The notes below the pieces were generated by a model. The model was not told the origin of the DNA. It saw nothing but the letters and a program-made list of their open reading frames with translations, and searched no databases. A stretch of 53,676 bases of DNA from Phycisphaerales bacterium (lineage in GTDB: Bacteria > Planctomycetota > Phycisphaerae > SM23-33 > FEN-1343), in NCBI GenBank assembly GCA_003171335.1, contig PMYD01000018.1, positions 1 to 53,676 of the forward strand, read 5' to 3'. Position 1 is the first letter of the stretch. Each line of letters starts with the position of its first letter. Shown one piece after another: positions 1 through 8,239 of this stretch. The position numbers were made by a program, and so were the translations under genes.

Positions 1-66
1 ACCCGTGGGCGGACCCACACGATTTATGCCAAGCGGGCGCGTGCCCGCGGTGTTGGCGGAAGGAAA

Positions 67-390
67 ATGATTGCACGAAAGTGGGCTCAAAAAAACGCGG
101 TCCCTTTACGTATATCCTGGCGGCGCGGCTTGTGCCGTACAGCCAAAAAGGGGGATCGTTGTGCGGCCGTGAGTTACGATTCGAGCAGAGAAACATCCGA
201 ATTAAGAAAAATGGGGCAATCAAACCGGGGTTCCCCGACTAACTCCCCCGTGCGGCCGGGCGATAAAAAAATCTTCATGATTGCCCGGAATTATTGAAAA
301 TTCAGAAAAACCCTAATCCCGGGCAATCATCCGACTTTTCCGATTTTGGTCACAGCCGCACAATTTTCGCGTTTGCGAATGATTGCACGG
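67..390. repeat. Cluster of five ATGATTGCMCG motifs in non-coding DNA
   Basis: Five copies of a short motif lie in a stretch where I see no convincing gene: ATGATTGCACG at 67, GGGGCAATCA (inverted) at 213, ATGATTGCCCGG at 277, CCGGGCAATCAT (inverted) at 319 and ATGATTGCACGG at 379. The copies at 277 and 319 form a perfect 12-bp inverted repeat with a 30-nt spacer. The core TGATTGCCCG appears again as the arms of a hairpin at 24009-24042. The copies could be operator sites or decayed ends of a small element. The rest of 1-520 holds only short open frames without recognisable content. Confidence 0.5.
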
Positions 391-612
391 CGAGAAGGGG
401 CCACAGTTGGGAGGGATTATCATCTTAAGTGCTAACAATCTCGCCTTATGGGCCGCCGGGCGGGCGGACCTTCCATACGGTGCGACAGGTGGCATGTCCG
501 CACATCCTGGGCGGTAGCGCCGGCTCTTGCCCGATGTGATCCTGATGGGTTACGGCATGCCCAACATGGATGGGCTGGAAGCCACGCGAATCATTCACGG
601 GGAAATGCCTAA

Positions 613-889
613 GAACCTGTATGAAAACCGCCTCCGATCGTAGCACGGGCGTCTCGCCCGTGAGTAGCATGACAGCGCTAGTTTCACTTTCGATGTTCAA
701 GAACCTTAGGAAACTCGCACAACGACTCCGAACGGTCCGACGGAGAAATAAGGACTTACGATCAAACTAGCGCTGTCATGGTAGCACGGCCATCTTGGCC
801 GTGATCCGGCAGTTCTTCCCCATGTCGCCACGGGCGAGACGCCCGTGGGACTCATGGGCGAGACGCCCATGCTACGTTTTCATACACGT
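613..889. mobile_element. MITE-like element with terminal inverted repeats and 5-bp target duplication
   Basis: The element lies inside the receiver-domain remnant between direct repeats CCTAA at 608-612 and 890-894, as expected of a target-site duplication. Its ends are imperfect inverted repeats sharing TGTATGAAAAC (618-628 and the complement at 876-886). It has no coding capacity. It contains four hairpins of one family at 644-662, 785-803, 829-847 and 853-871, with cores such as CACGGGCGTCTCGCCCGTG. A second inverted-repeat element sits inside it at 669-779. A non-autonomous element moved by a transposase elsewhere in the genome is the simplest reading. No such transposase is in this window. 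Confidence 0.65.
669..779. repeat. Nested inverted-repeat element inside the 613-889 element
   Basis: ATGACAGCGCTAGTTT at 669-684 is matched by its perfect reverse complement at 764-779, giving 16-bp terminal inverted repeats around 79 bp of unique sequence. Hairpin units ending in GTAGC flank it on both sides, which suggests it inserted within or between copies of that hairpin repeat. There is no coding capacity. Confidence 0.6.
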
Positions 890-1211
890 CCTAACGTTCA
901 CATCATCGCCCTGTCCATGCATGAGGAATCGGACCGGGCGGCCGCCATGTGCGGGGCCGGCGCGGTCTGCTATATCTGCAAAACGGGCCAGATCGACCCG
1001 CTGCTGGCGGCGATTCGGGCAGCGGTGCATCCGGGCGTGCCGGGAGGCTGGAGCACGCCCCGGTGCACTAACGGGTCTCGATGGGCGTTTCTCATGATGT
1101 GCAACGGCTGAGTCTTCCGATCTAAAGCGAGGGTCTTTCCACTTCAGGCTTTCACTGTGTTCTCCCGGCCGCCGCCGGCGGCTGGACCTGGACAACAAAG
1201 GAGCAAGAACG

Positions 1212-2396
1212 ATGCGAGCGAAGCGAAGAGCGGCAAGAGACAGTGCGGCCAACCGGTGGAGCCTCATGGAATCGCTGGAACCGCGGCAGTTGCTTTCGGG
1301 CAATGTGTTCGCGCTGGTGGCCGCAGGCAACTTGTTTGTTGTGGGCGATGCGGTGGACAACGACATCATCCTGAGCCCCGGCGCCCTGGCCGGCCAGGTG
1401 CAGATCGCCAGCGGCGCCACCACGGCCACGACGGTCGACCATAGCACCACGCCGGTGACGCTGGCGGGCGTGACGGGCAGCATTATCGTGGCCCTGGGCC
1501 GGGGCGATGACCGGCTGGAGGTGAGCGGCCTGACCGTGCCGGGCCAGTTGGTCGCCGACATGGGCGTGGGCTCCAACCATGTCAATATCGATTCGCACAC
1601 ACAGGTGCAGGGCTCCATGGTGATTGTGGACCGCGGCATCAACAGCCAGGTGACGGTGGACATGGCGTCGGTGAACGGCTCGGTCGTGCTCAAGGGCGGC
1701 TTCGGCGCCAACACCGTGTCGATCGATACGTTGACGGTGAACCATGCGATGGTCATTCAAGGCGGTCCCTCCGCCGACACAGTGACCGCCGATGTGCTCC
1801 ATGTGGCCGGTTCGCTGGTGGTCAAGAGCGGCTGGGGCAACGACACGGCCACGCTGACAAACAGCACCATAACCCATGCCGCGGTCTTCTCCGGCACGGA
1901 TGTGAGCCTGGATACCTGCACCGTCGGCGGCGCGCTGGTCGTTGTGGCCGGGCCGCTGGATGGGAATGTGTCGGTCACGAATAGCACGGTCACCGGGCCG
2001 ATGGTGCTCAGAAGCGGCGCCGGCACGGACACCGTGACCCTCGCCGGCTCGACCTTCCACTCCGCCGCCGTCATCCGCACGGGAATCGGCGCCGACACGG
2101 TCAACATCAACGGCAGCACGTTTGACGGTGTATTTGTCCTGTCGACGGGCCTGGGCGCCGACACCGTCAATATCGCCACGACGGATAATGTCACCTTCGC
2201 CCGCGCCGCGATTGTGGCCCTGGGGCCCGGCGATGACCACCTGACGCTGGGCAATTCCGGCGCCGGCAGCTTCGCCACGTTCAACGGGCCGGCCATCGCC
2301 AACGGCGGGCTGGGGACCGACACCCTGACCTACCAGGGCAATCACAACGTCTTTGCGGTGACGCCGGTGCTCGTCAGCTTCGAGACGATCAACTAG
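1212..2396 (+). CDS. LEPR-signature secreted repeat protein (394 aa)
   Basis: This is a predicted exported surface or extracellular protein. Residues 20-30 carry the LEPRQLLSG signature found at the N-terminus of many large planctomycete secreted proteins, after an arginine-rich start. From about residue 35 to the end it consists of degenerate repeats of roughly 20 residues, with phrases such as GADTVNI, TVTLAGSTF and NSTVTGPMVLRSG. They look like a beta-helix or beta-roll rich in Gly, Thr, Val and Asp. Adhesion or polymer binding is possible, but no catalytic motif is visible. There is no PEP-CTERM tag or dockerin. AAAGGAG at 1197-1203 is well placed for the chosen ATG. A strong hairpin follows at 2417-2448. 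The function is unknown. Confidence 0.8.
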   Translation: MRAKRRAARDSAANRWSLMESLEPRQLLSGNVFALVAAGNLFVVGDAVDNDIILSPGALAGQVQIASGATTATTVDHSTTPVTLAGVTGSIIVALGRGDDRLEVSGLTVPGQLVADMGVGSNHVNIDSHTQVQGSMVIVDRGINSQVTVDMASVNGSVVLKGGFGANTVSIDTLTVNHAMVIQGGPSADTVTADVLHVAGSLVVKSGWGNDTATLTNSTITHAAVFSGTDVSLDTCTVGGALVVVAGPLDGNVSVTNSTVTGPMVLRSGAGTDTVTLAGSTFHSAAVIRTGIGADTVNINGSTFDGVFVLSTGLGADTVNIATTDNVTFARAAIVALGPGDDHLTLGNSGAGSFATFNGPAIANGGLGTDTLTYQGNHNVFAVTPVLVSFETIN

Positions 2397-2416
2397 CGCC
2401 AAGGGATTGAAAAACC

Positions 2417-2448
2417 AAGGGACAGGCTGGCAACCCAGCCTGTCCCTT
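2417..2448 (+). terminator. Strong hairpin terminator
   Basis: A perfect 14-bp stem (AAGGGACAGGCTGG with its complement) surrounds a CAAC loop and ends in TTT. It begins 21 bases after the stop of the LEPR gene, and the gene on its other side runs convergently, so it may stop transcription from both. Confidence 0.75.
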
Positions 2449-2515
2449 TCACTTTCCACTCGCCGGCTCTTCTCGTGCTGCGCGTTCGGAGGGCGAAGCT
2501 CTCGGATTCTTCAAT

Positions 2516-3532
2516 TCATCCGGCGACTTCGTTGCCAACCTTCCGGGCTCGCTGGGCCTTGTCCAGGTTGATGCCCGCGGCCAGGCCGATCTCGACCAGC
2601 AGGTTCCAGCCGGCCGCCAGGAAGCAGTAGGGATTCATCGGGCCGGCGTCGGGCACGCGGATCGTGGGGAAGGGCGTGTCGCAGGCGGCAATGGCGACGA
2701 CGGTCAGGCCGACGCCATCGACCAGCACCTCGCGGAACTTCTCCATTTCCTCCGCAATCGGATCCACCACGAACACCACGTCGCCGGCGGCCATGACTTC
2801 CTCGATGCCGTGCACGGCGTAGGTGCCTTCGAGGTAATCGCTCTTGCGGCGGGTGATTTCGTTGGTCTTGAGCGTCAGTTCCTCGGCCACGCCGTCGTTG
2901 AAGCCGGCAAAGTAGATCGTGCCGGCCTTGGCGACAGCGCGCACGATGGCCGGGTCGATCGGCGCGGCCAAAGAGGCCTCGATCTTGTCCGCCAAGCCCT
3001 CCATGTCGGCCTCCATGTCGCGTCCGGCGATGTGGCTCACAAGCGACTGATAGACCAGCGCCTGCTCCGCCACGCTCTTGGTGGCGGCCACGGCCTGCTC
3101 CCAGCCGCACGACAGCACGATCGTCTGGAGGCAGTGGCTCTCCAGCACCGTGTTGGCGTTGGCCGTCAGGCCGAAGCGCGCGGAGTGGCCGGCAGCCTGG
3201 AGTTTCTTCAGCAGCGCAACGACCTCCTTGGTCCTGCCGGAATTGGAGGCGGCGAAGATGGCGAAGTCGGACAGGTCGTACGTGGCCGCCTGGCGCGAGC
3301 CCTCGGTCGCGACATGCAGATCCAGCCCCCACGTCAGGCCTTTTCGGATGGCGTTTTTGGCGGGGAAGATGCGGCTGGAGCCCTCGCCGGTCAGCATCAG
3401 CCTGCCCAGCTTGGAAATGTGGCGGGCGATGGCCGCCGTGCCGCACGGGTCGAAGTTGCGGACCACCTCGACGGTGTCCATCATCTCGCGCGTCAGGGCG
3501 AATTGCGTGTAGCGCGGGTCGTTGCGGTTCAT
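2516..3532 (-). CDS. Double SIS-domain sugar-phosphate protein
   Basis: This 338-residue cytoplasmic protein has two sugar isomerase (SIS) domains, like the isomerase half of GlmS and the AgaS/FrlB group. The first domain, about residues 35-170, contains LTGEGSSRIF and the phosphosugar-binding segment AASNSGRTKEVV. The second, about 190-330, contains IYFAGFNDGVAEELTLKTNE, where the family usually binds the sugar ring. Such proteins isomerise or deaminate phosphosugars such as glucosamine 6-phosphate or fructosamine adducts. The exact substrate cannot be read from sequence. The next gene upstream on the same strand is a phosphofructokinase, 218 bp away across a palindromic repeat, so a link to hexose-phosphate metabolism is plausible but the two may not be co-transcribed. 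Confidence 0.8.
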   Translation of the reverse strand: MNRNDPRYTQFALTREMMDTVEVVRNFDPCGTAAIARHISKLGRLMLTGEGSSRIFPAKNAIRKGLTWGLDLHVATEGSRQAATYDLSDFAIFAASNSGRTKEVVALLKKLQAAGHSARFGLTANANTVLESHCLQTIVLSCGWEQAVAATKSVAEQALVYQSLVSHIAGRDMEADMEGLADKIEASLAAPIDPAIVRAVAKAGTIYFAGFNDGVAEELTLKTNEITRRKSDYLEGTYAVHGIEEVMAAGDVVFVVDPIAEEMEKFREVLVDGVGLTVVAIAACDTPFPTIRVPDAGPMNPYCFLAAGWNLLVEIGLAAGINLDKAQRARKVGNEVAG

Positions 3533-3592
3533 CGGGTCAGGTCCTTACATCAGGTTCTGCGGGCAACGTCGGTCTTGCGGCATCGCAAGAGA

Positions 3593-3740
3593 ACACGAAG
3601 ATCACAAAGATCACAAAGGGCACAAAGAAGAATCAAGTGAAAGAAGAAGCGAATCCCTGCCCATTTTCCTTCTTTTTCGCTTCTCTCCCGTTTTCTTCGT
3701 GTTCTTTGTGATCTTCGTGGTCTTTGTGTCGCTCCTCATT
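3593..3740. repeat. Large imperfect inverted repeat (ACGAAGATCACAAAG type)
   Basis: The left arm repeats units such as CACGAAGATCACAAAGATC and GGGCACAAAGAAG. The right arm, from about 3690, carries the complement (TTCTTCGTGTTCTTTGTGATC and similar). The whole could fold into a long hairpin between two minus-strand genes. In translation such repeats give spurious His-Lys-Asp strings, so the frames across it are not taken as genes. Confidence 0.7.
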
Positions 3741-3750
3741 CTCTGCAGGC

Positions 3751-4968
3751 TCACTTCTTCACCGTAGGCTTGGCCTTCTTGTACTTCAGCCGGGCGAACT
3801 TGGGCAGCTCCCCCACCAGCGGCCGCACGTAGTCGAGAAAGGCCTGCGTGGGGAAATTGCCCGCCGCGTTGATCATCTCATCCGGCATGGGTTTGGCGCG
3901 GACGGCCACATCCGCCAGTGCCGCCGTGCCGGTGGTGCAGGCGTAGGGGTCGCTGCCGGTTCGTTCCAGCGTGACCATGACGCCCGAACGGCCCTCGGCC
4001 GCCAGATGGGCGGCGGCCTGGCCGCACAGATAGGCTTCCTCCAGGTCCAGCGCGGGCGAGCGGTCGATAGCCGACATGGGCAGCGATTCGGTGATCTGGA
4101 ACTCGCCGCGCCAGCCGAACTGCCTGACGATCATGCGATGCAGGTTCATGGCCACGCTGGTGCCGGCCATGGCGCCGTATTCCACGTTGGAAAACGCATC
4201 CCGCGTCTGCGAGGCCGAGACGGGCGTGCCGTCGGCGAACTTGATGCCCTCGCCGCAAACGATGGAGACGTAGCCGAAGCGTTTATAGGCCTCTTCCACA
4301 TCCGCCAGGAACCGCTGCGGGTCCAGCGGCCGCTCGGGCATGTAGATCAGGTGCGGCGCATCGGCCTCCTCCTGCCTGGCCAGGGCCGCCGAGGCGGAAA
4401 GCCAGCCGGCATCGCGGCCGATGGACTGGTAGATAATGAACTGGTCCACCTTCTGCATGTCGCGCGCCAGCACCCCGGCCTGCTGCACGGATAGCGCGGT
4501 GAAACGCGCAGCGCTGGGGTAACCCGGCGTGTGGTCCGTGCCGTACAGGTCATTGTCCACGGTCTTGGGAATGCCGATGCCCGTCAGCGGATAGCCCTGG
4601 GCGGCGGCGTAGGCGGTGACGCGATGGACCGTGTCCATGGTGTCGTTGCCGCCGATCATGAACAGGCCGTGGATGCCGAAGGCGCGGAGTTTGTCCAGAA
4701 TCGCCAGCAGGTCGGGCTCCTTGACCTTGTGCCGCGAGGACCCCAGCGCCGAAGAGGGCGTGCGCCGCAGCCGCCGAATGGTGGCCTTGCTCTCGCGCGC
4801 CAAATCGATCACCTGGCCGCCGAGAAACCCCTCGATGCCCCAGCGCATGCCGTAGATGCCGGTCACATCGGCGATTTCGCGGCAGCCATCCACCACGCCG
4901 GCCAGCGAGGCGTTGATGACGCTGGTGGGGCCGCCCGACTGGCCGATAATCACGTTGCCTTTGTGCAT
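3751..4968 (-). CDS. PPi-type 6-phosphofructokinase
   Basis: This 405-residue cytoplasmic enzyme phosphorylates fructose 6-phosphate to fructose 1,6-bisphosphate. The N-terminal phosphate-binding loop reads GQSGGPTSVINASL (residues 9-22). The key site is GGNDT (106-110): ATP enzymes usually have GGDG there, and the aspartate in the fourth position is typical of pyrophosphate-using enzymes. PKTVDND (134-140) is the catalytic motif. TPGYPSAARF and a late MPERP segment fit the long-form family. The phosphoryl donor is therefore inferred to be pyrophosphate, which makes the reaction reversible. A purine-rich AGGAAC lies just before the chosen ATG. The SIS-domain gene lies downstream. Confidence 0.88.
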   Translation of the reverse strand: MHKGNVIIGQSGGPTSVINASLAGVVDGCREIADVTGIYGMRWGIEGFLGGQVIDLARESKATIRRLRRTPSSALGSSRHKVKEPDLLAILDKLRAFGIHGLFMIGGNDTMDTVHRVTAYAAAQGYPLTGIGIPKTVDNDLYGTDHTPGYPSAARFTALSVQQAGVLARDMQKVDQFIIYQSIGRDAGWLSASAALARQEEADAPHLIYMPERPLDPQRFLADVEEAYKRFGYVSIVCGEGIKFADGTPVSASQTRDAFSNVEYGAMAGTSVAMNLHRMIVRQFGWRGEFQITESLPMSAIDRSPALDLEEAYLCGQAAAHLAAEGRSGVMVTLERTGSDPYACTTGTAALADVAVRAKPMPDEMINAAGNFPTQAFLDYVRPLVGELPKFARLKYKKAKPTVKK

Positions 4969-4984
4969 CGTCGTTCCTGTTCCT

Positions 4985-5009
4985 ACACAGGCTAAAAGCC
5001 TGTGCCACC
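4985..5009. repeat. Single copy of the ACAGGCT..AGCCTGT hairpin repeat
   Basis: ACACAGGCT, a short AAA loop and AGCCTGTGCCACC form a hairpin between the divergent phosphofructokinase and amidotransferase-like genes. The same family occurs in clusters at 22969-23075, 33084-33194 and 49083-49271. Confidence 0.85.
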
Positions 5010-5044
5010 TGGAAAGCCCCGGCCGTCTGAGCTATGGTGGGCCT

Positions 5045-5806
5045 ATGGGCAAAATCCTGTACGCCGGGGACACCTCGCTGATGACCGCCGCCAGCTACCT
5101 GGCGGGCATCCTGACCCACGCGGGGCTGTCCTTTGACTACGTGCCCAGCGACCAGCCGGCCGGCCGGTTTTTGGCCGCCGGACCGCACGATTTATACATT
5201 CTCAGCGATTATCCCGTCAATCTGTGGCGTCCCGGCGAGCTGGCGCTGCTGCGCCAGCGCATTGCCGACGGCGCCGGTCTGCTCATGATCGGCGGCTGGG
5301 AATCGTTCCACGGGGCCGCCGGCCAGTATGTCGATTCGCCGCTGGCGGAGGTGCTGCCGGTGCAGATGGCGCGGGGCGATGATCGCGTCAACTGCCCCCA
5401 GCCCTGCCTGGTCGAAGTGGCGGCGCCGGTCGAAACGTCCGCGGCGCATCCCATCCTGGCCGGCCTGCCGTGGGACCGGCCGCCGGGCGTAGGCGGCTTC
5501 AATCGCGTCTCCACCAAGGCCGGCGCGACCCCTTTGCTGCTGGCGCGGCAATTCGCGGTCAAGTCTGGCGCGCCAGGCCAATATGACTTCACGCTAATCG
5601 CCTCGGCGGCCTTGCTGGTCGTGGGCGGTTTCGGCCGCGGCCGCACGGCCGCCTTCACCAGCGATGTGGCGCCGCATTGGGTGGGCGGCCTGGTGGACTG
5701 GGGCGACGGCCGCATCGCCGCCCGCGCGCCGGGCGGGGAAGCCATTGAAGTGGGAAACTGGTACGCCACTTTCTTCGAGCAGCTTGTCCGTTGGACACTG
5801 GGGTAG
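5045..5806 (+). CDS. Putative glutamine-amidotransferase-like protein (GATase1_like)
   Basis: This 253-residue protein resembles the class I amidotransferase-like family PF07090. The family pattern is visible in order: KILYAGDTSL at the start, FDYVPSD, LYILSDYPV, LLMIGGWESFHGAAG, LAEVLPVQM followed by DDRVN, HPILAGLPW, GGFNRV and AAFTSDVAPHWVG. The segment LLMIGGWESF stands where true amidotransferases carry a nucleophilic cysteine, so glutaminase activity is doubtful. Homologues are often described as ThuA-like or sugar-related proteins of unknown role. The ATG at 5045 is chosen because the family similarity begins there. The frame extends further upstream only through the hairpin repeat. 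The M20 peptidase follows after 28 bp and may be co-transcribed. Confidence 0.75.
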   Translation: MGKILYAGDTSLMTAASYLAGILTHAGLSFDYVPSDQPAGRFLAAGPHDLYILSDYPVNLWRPGELALLRQRIADGAGLLMIGGWESFHGAAGQYVDSPLAEVLPVQMARGDDRVNCPQPCLVEVAAPVETSAAHPILAGLPWDRPPGVGGFNRVSTKAGATPLLLARQFAVKSGAPGQYDFTLIASAALLVVGGFGRGRTAAFTSDVAPHWVGGLVDWGDGRIAARAPGGEAIEVGNWYATFFEQLVRWTLG

Positions 5807-5834
5807 CCGGCACTTTTGCATAGGAGTCGCCACG

Positions 5835-7037
5835 ATGGTCAAGTCGCGCATCACAAAATCGCTGTCGCCGGATGTAAACGCTCAACAGGCCGTTCGCCTG
5901 GTGATGGAGCTGATGGCCATTCCCGCCGCATCGCTTCGCGAGGCGGCCGTGGCGAAGGTTATTCTCGCCCATCTCAAGCGAGCGGGCTTGCCAGCCTCGG
6001 CGGTCAGCTTTGATCGGGCCCACAAGCAAAGTCCCTTTCCCACCGGCGACACGGGAAATCTCATCATCAAGCTGCCGGGCACCGTGCGGCGGCCGCGGCG
6101 GATGTTCTCGGCCCACATGGACACGGTGCCGCTGTGCGTCGGCGCCAAACCCATCCGCCGTGGCGGCAAGATCGTCTCGGCGAACCCGCAAACCGGCATC
6201 GGCGGCGATGATCGCTCCGGCGTGGCCGTCCTTCTCAACACGCTGCTGGCGATCCTCCGCCACAAGCTGCCGCACCCGCCGCTGACCTTCCTGTGGACGG
6301 TGCAGGAGGAGATTGGCCTGTATGGCGCCCGCTACGGCGATCTCGCCAAGTTGGGCAATCCTGCCATGGCGTTCAATTACGACGGCTCCGATGGCCTGGT
6401 CCTGGGTGCCACCGGCGCTTACCGCGTCGACATCGAGATTACCGGCATCGCCTCGCACGCCGGTAGTTGGCCGGAAAAAGGCGTCAGCGCCACGACCATC
6501 GCCGGCCTGGCCATTGCCGACCTGCACAAGAACGGCTGGCTGGGCCACGTTCGCAAAGGCAGCAAGAGCGGCACGGCCAATATCGGCATCATCAACGCCG
6601 GTGCGGCCACAAACGTGGTGTGCCCGCAGGCGACGATCCGCGCGGAGGTCCGCAGCCCGGACCCGGCCTTCCGCCGGCGAATGCTCGAGGCCCATCGCAA
6701 AGCCTTCGAGCGCGCCAGCCGCGCCATCAAAAACGACAAAGGCAAGACCGGTCGGCTGGATTTCCGCGCCCGCCTGGAATACGAGGCCTTCCGCCTGAAG
6801 GAGAAGCAGCCGGTCGTCGCCGCCGTGGACGCCGCCGCCCGAAGTCTGGGCATGAAGCTGGAGAAGAAGGTGATCACCGCCGGCCTGGACGCCAACTGGC
6901 TGGTCGCCCGCGGCATTCCCACGGTAACGCTCGGCACCGGTAATCGCGATCCGCACACGACGGCGGAGAACCTTACCATCGCCGACTACCTGGACGCCTG
7001 CCAGTTGACCTTGCGCCTGGCGACGGATGTTTCCTAG
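5835..7037 (+). CDS. M20 family zinc aminopeptidase (PepT-like)
   Basis: This 400-residue cytoplasmic metallopeptidase belongs to family M20 and is closest in layout to tripeptide aminopeptidases. The metal ligands are visible in order: His in SAHMDTV (about residue 93), the bridging Asp in GIGGDDRSG (about 123), the catalytic Glu pair in VQEEIGLYGAR (about 158), Asp in NYDGSDG (about 183) and the last His in DPHTTAEN near residue 376. The dimerisation domain, with GIASHAGSWPEKG, lies between about 205 and 300. It probably releases amino acids from short peptides. AGGAG at 5822-5826 supports the ATG at 5835. It lies 28 bp after the amidotransferase-like gene and is convergent with the PIG-L gene across a perfect palindrome. 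Confidence 0.87.
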   Translation: MVKSRITKSLSPDVNAQQAVRLVMELMAIPAASLREAAVAKVILAHLKRAGLPASAVSFDRAHKQSPFPTGDTGNLIIKLPGTVRRPRRMFSAHMDTVPLCVGAKPIRRGGKIVSANPQTGIGGDDRSGVAVLLNTLLAILRHKLPHPPLTFLWTVQEEIGLYGARYGDLAKLGNPAMAFNYDGSDGLVLGATGAYRVDIEITGIASHAGSWPEKGVSATTIAGLAIADLHKNGWLGHVRKGSKSGTANIGIINAGAATNVVCPQATIRAEVRSPDPAFRRRMLEAHRKAFERASRAIKNDKGKTGRLDFRARLEYEAFRLKEKQPVVAAVDAAARSLGMKLEKKVITAGLDANWLVARGIPTVTLGTGNRDPHTTAENLTIADYLDACQLTLRLATDVS

Positions 7038-7066
7038 AGCGATTCGAGTCTAAATTACCCAGCTTA

Positions 7067-7091
7067 TCAGTTCATCTCGGAGATGAACTGA
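7067..7091. terminator. Bidirectional hairpin between convergent genes
   Basis: TCAGTTCATCTC and its exact complement are separated by one base, a 12-bp stem. It lies between the convergent M20 and PIG-L genes and could end transcription on both strands. No T-run follows, so a repeat or protein-binding site is also possible. Confidence 0.5.
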
Positions 7092-7106
7092 ATCGACCTT
7101 GGGCCG

Positions 7107-8135
7107 TTACCGCCGGCCCTTGCCCGCCTTCTTGGCCGGCTTGGCGGCCTTTATCCGGCTGGGGCCGAACATCGGGTTATAGCGGGCGGAGTTATACGGC
7201 ACAAACTCCCATCGCCGCAGCAGTTCCTGCGGGCCGGCCTCCTCGAGCACCTTGATTAAGGAGCCGATCTGGGCCTGCGACTGGAAGGCTTTGATTGCGT
7301 CCACCTTCTTCTTGAATATCTCTGGCGCCACCGTGATGCGGTGCGTCGGCGGGGCGGGGAAGTCGCAGTACACCGCCAGCTCGTACAGCACCGGCGGGGC
7401 GGCCAAGGGGGCGCCCAACTCCGGCCAGATTGAGCCGGCGGCGTGGAACATCGAGATCATCATCTCCTGGTACACGAAGCGATGGTCCGGGTGCAAATCG
7501 GCGGCGGTGGGCATGAACAGCCGCGTCGGCCGCACCGAGCGCAGCAGCTCGGTAAAAGCGTGCTGGAGGCCCGTGTGACCGAAGCTCTGGGGCCTTTCAT
7601 CGCCCATGGCGTGGCGGCGGCCCTGGTACAGGCTCAGCCGGCAGTCGGGAAAGCCCAGCCAGTGGATCTGCTTTGTCGAAAGCCCCAGCATCTGGTACGA
7701 GGCGTACGTTTCCACGCGGCGGATCTGGCTGATCTGCTCCATGATGGCCAGGTCGCAGTAGCCCATGGAGCCATCCGTCGCGATCGCCACGTGCACCGGC
7801 ACACCCTCGGCCAGGGCCGACAGGATGGCCAGGGCGCCGGACATGATGATGTCATCATCGTGCGCGCCGACGAACAGGAAGCACTCCTGGCCTTTCTGCC
7901 AATCCTTCTCCGTCGCCGACAGGCTGGGCGCCACCACCTTGCGCCGCCCCTCGAGGCGAACCACCTCAAACTGACTCTTGGCCGCCGGCCGTCGGGCCGG
8001 GGCCTTTTGGGCTGTCGCACGCTTTGCCATCGCAGGGTCTCCCATTCGTAACGCCGGCCCATTGGGCCGCTTGGCGGCAGAGCTTATCATCTGCGGCGGC
8101 CTGTGCCTATCACCCGGCTTTGCCTTTTTAGCCAT
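7107..8135 (-). CDS. PIG-L family N-acetylsugar deacetylase-like protein
   Basis: The protein belongs to the LmbE/PIG-L family of zinc hydrolases that remove acetyl groups from N-acetylglucosamine-like sugars or related conjugates. The first motif reads FVGAHDDDIIMSG (about residue 90), where the family usually has AHPDDE. Histidine and the catalytic aspartates are kept, but the proline and glutamate are replaced. The second motif, HPDHRFVYQE (about 212), is intact. The C-terminus is lysine-rich (AAKPAKKAGKGRR), unusual for the family and possibly nucleic-acid or surface binding. The longest frame starts at 8135. An ATG at 8031 preceded by GGGAG is at least as likely and would give 307 residues. 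The substrate is unknown. Confidence 0.8.
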   Translation of the reverse strand: MAKKAKPGDRHRPPQMISSAAKRPNGPALRMGDPAMAKRATAQKAPARRPAAKSQFEVVRLEGRRKVVAPSLSATEKDWQKGQECFLFVGAHDDDIIMSGALAILSALAEGVPVHVAIATDGSMGYCDLAIMEQISQIRRVETYASYQMLGLSTKQIHWLGFPDCRLSLYQGRRHAMGDERPQSFGHTGLQHAFTELLRSVRPTRLFMPTAADLHPDHRFVYQEMMISMFHAAGSIWPELGAPLAAPPVLYELAVYCDFPAPPTHRITVAPEIFKKKVDAIKAFQSQAQIGSLIKVLEEAGPQELLRRWEFVPYNSARYNPMFGPSRIKAAKPAKKAGKGRR

Positions 8136-8239
8136 CTAGACCATTTGCGATTTCCCGTGTAAACTGGTCTGGCCTCAAGGAATCCGCCGCACGATGTAAA
8201 GAATTGCGCAGGTACCGCATTCCCGTGAAAGGTAAAGGC

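Larger units (their letters stand above)
521..1060 (+). pseudogene. Response-regulator receiver domain remnant, split by an insertion
   Basis: Two pieces of one receiver domain are visible. The first, from 527, reads LPDVILMGYGMPNMDGLEAT. The second, from 893, reads NVHIIALSMHEESDRAAA and continues to a KTG motif and LLAAIRA at about 1020. Joined at the insertion point they give the continuous receiver order EMP-NVHIIALS. The phosphoacceptor aspartate expected in the LMD motif is a glycine here. No 5' part of the domain and no output domain are present, and stop codons precede the first piece. The gene is therefore truncated, mutated and interrupted. The interruption is the element at 613-889. 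Confidence 0.75.

Noticed and set aside
67-297. A 76-codon frame at the left edge
   Set aside because: It starts inside a copy of the repeated ATGATTGC motif, ends in another, and has no similarity or ribosome-binding site.
872-2459. Long open frames on the minus strand opposite the LEPR gene
   Set aside because: They arise from the high-GC repeats of the plus-strand gene, which has a signature motif, ribosome-binding site and terminator. The minus frames have no recognisable domain.
7035-7066. Possible tRNA because of GATTCGAGTC
   Set aside because: No cloverleaf can be formed and no acceptor stem is present. The bases belong to a palindromic intergenic region.
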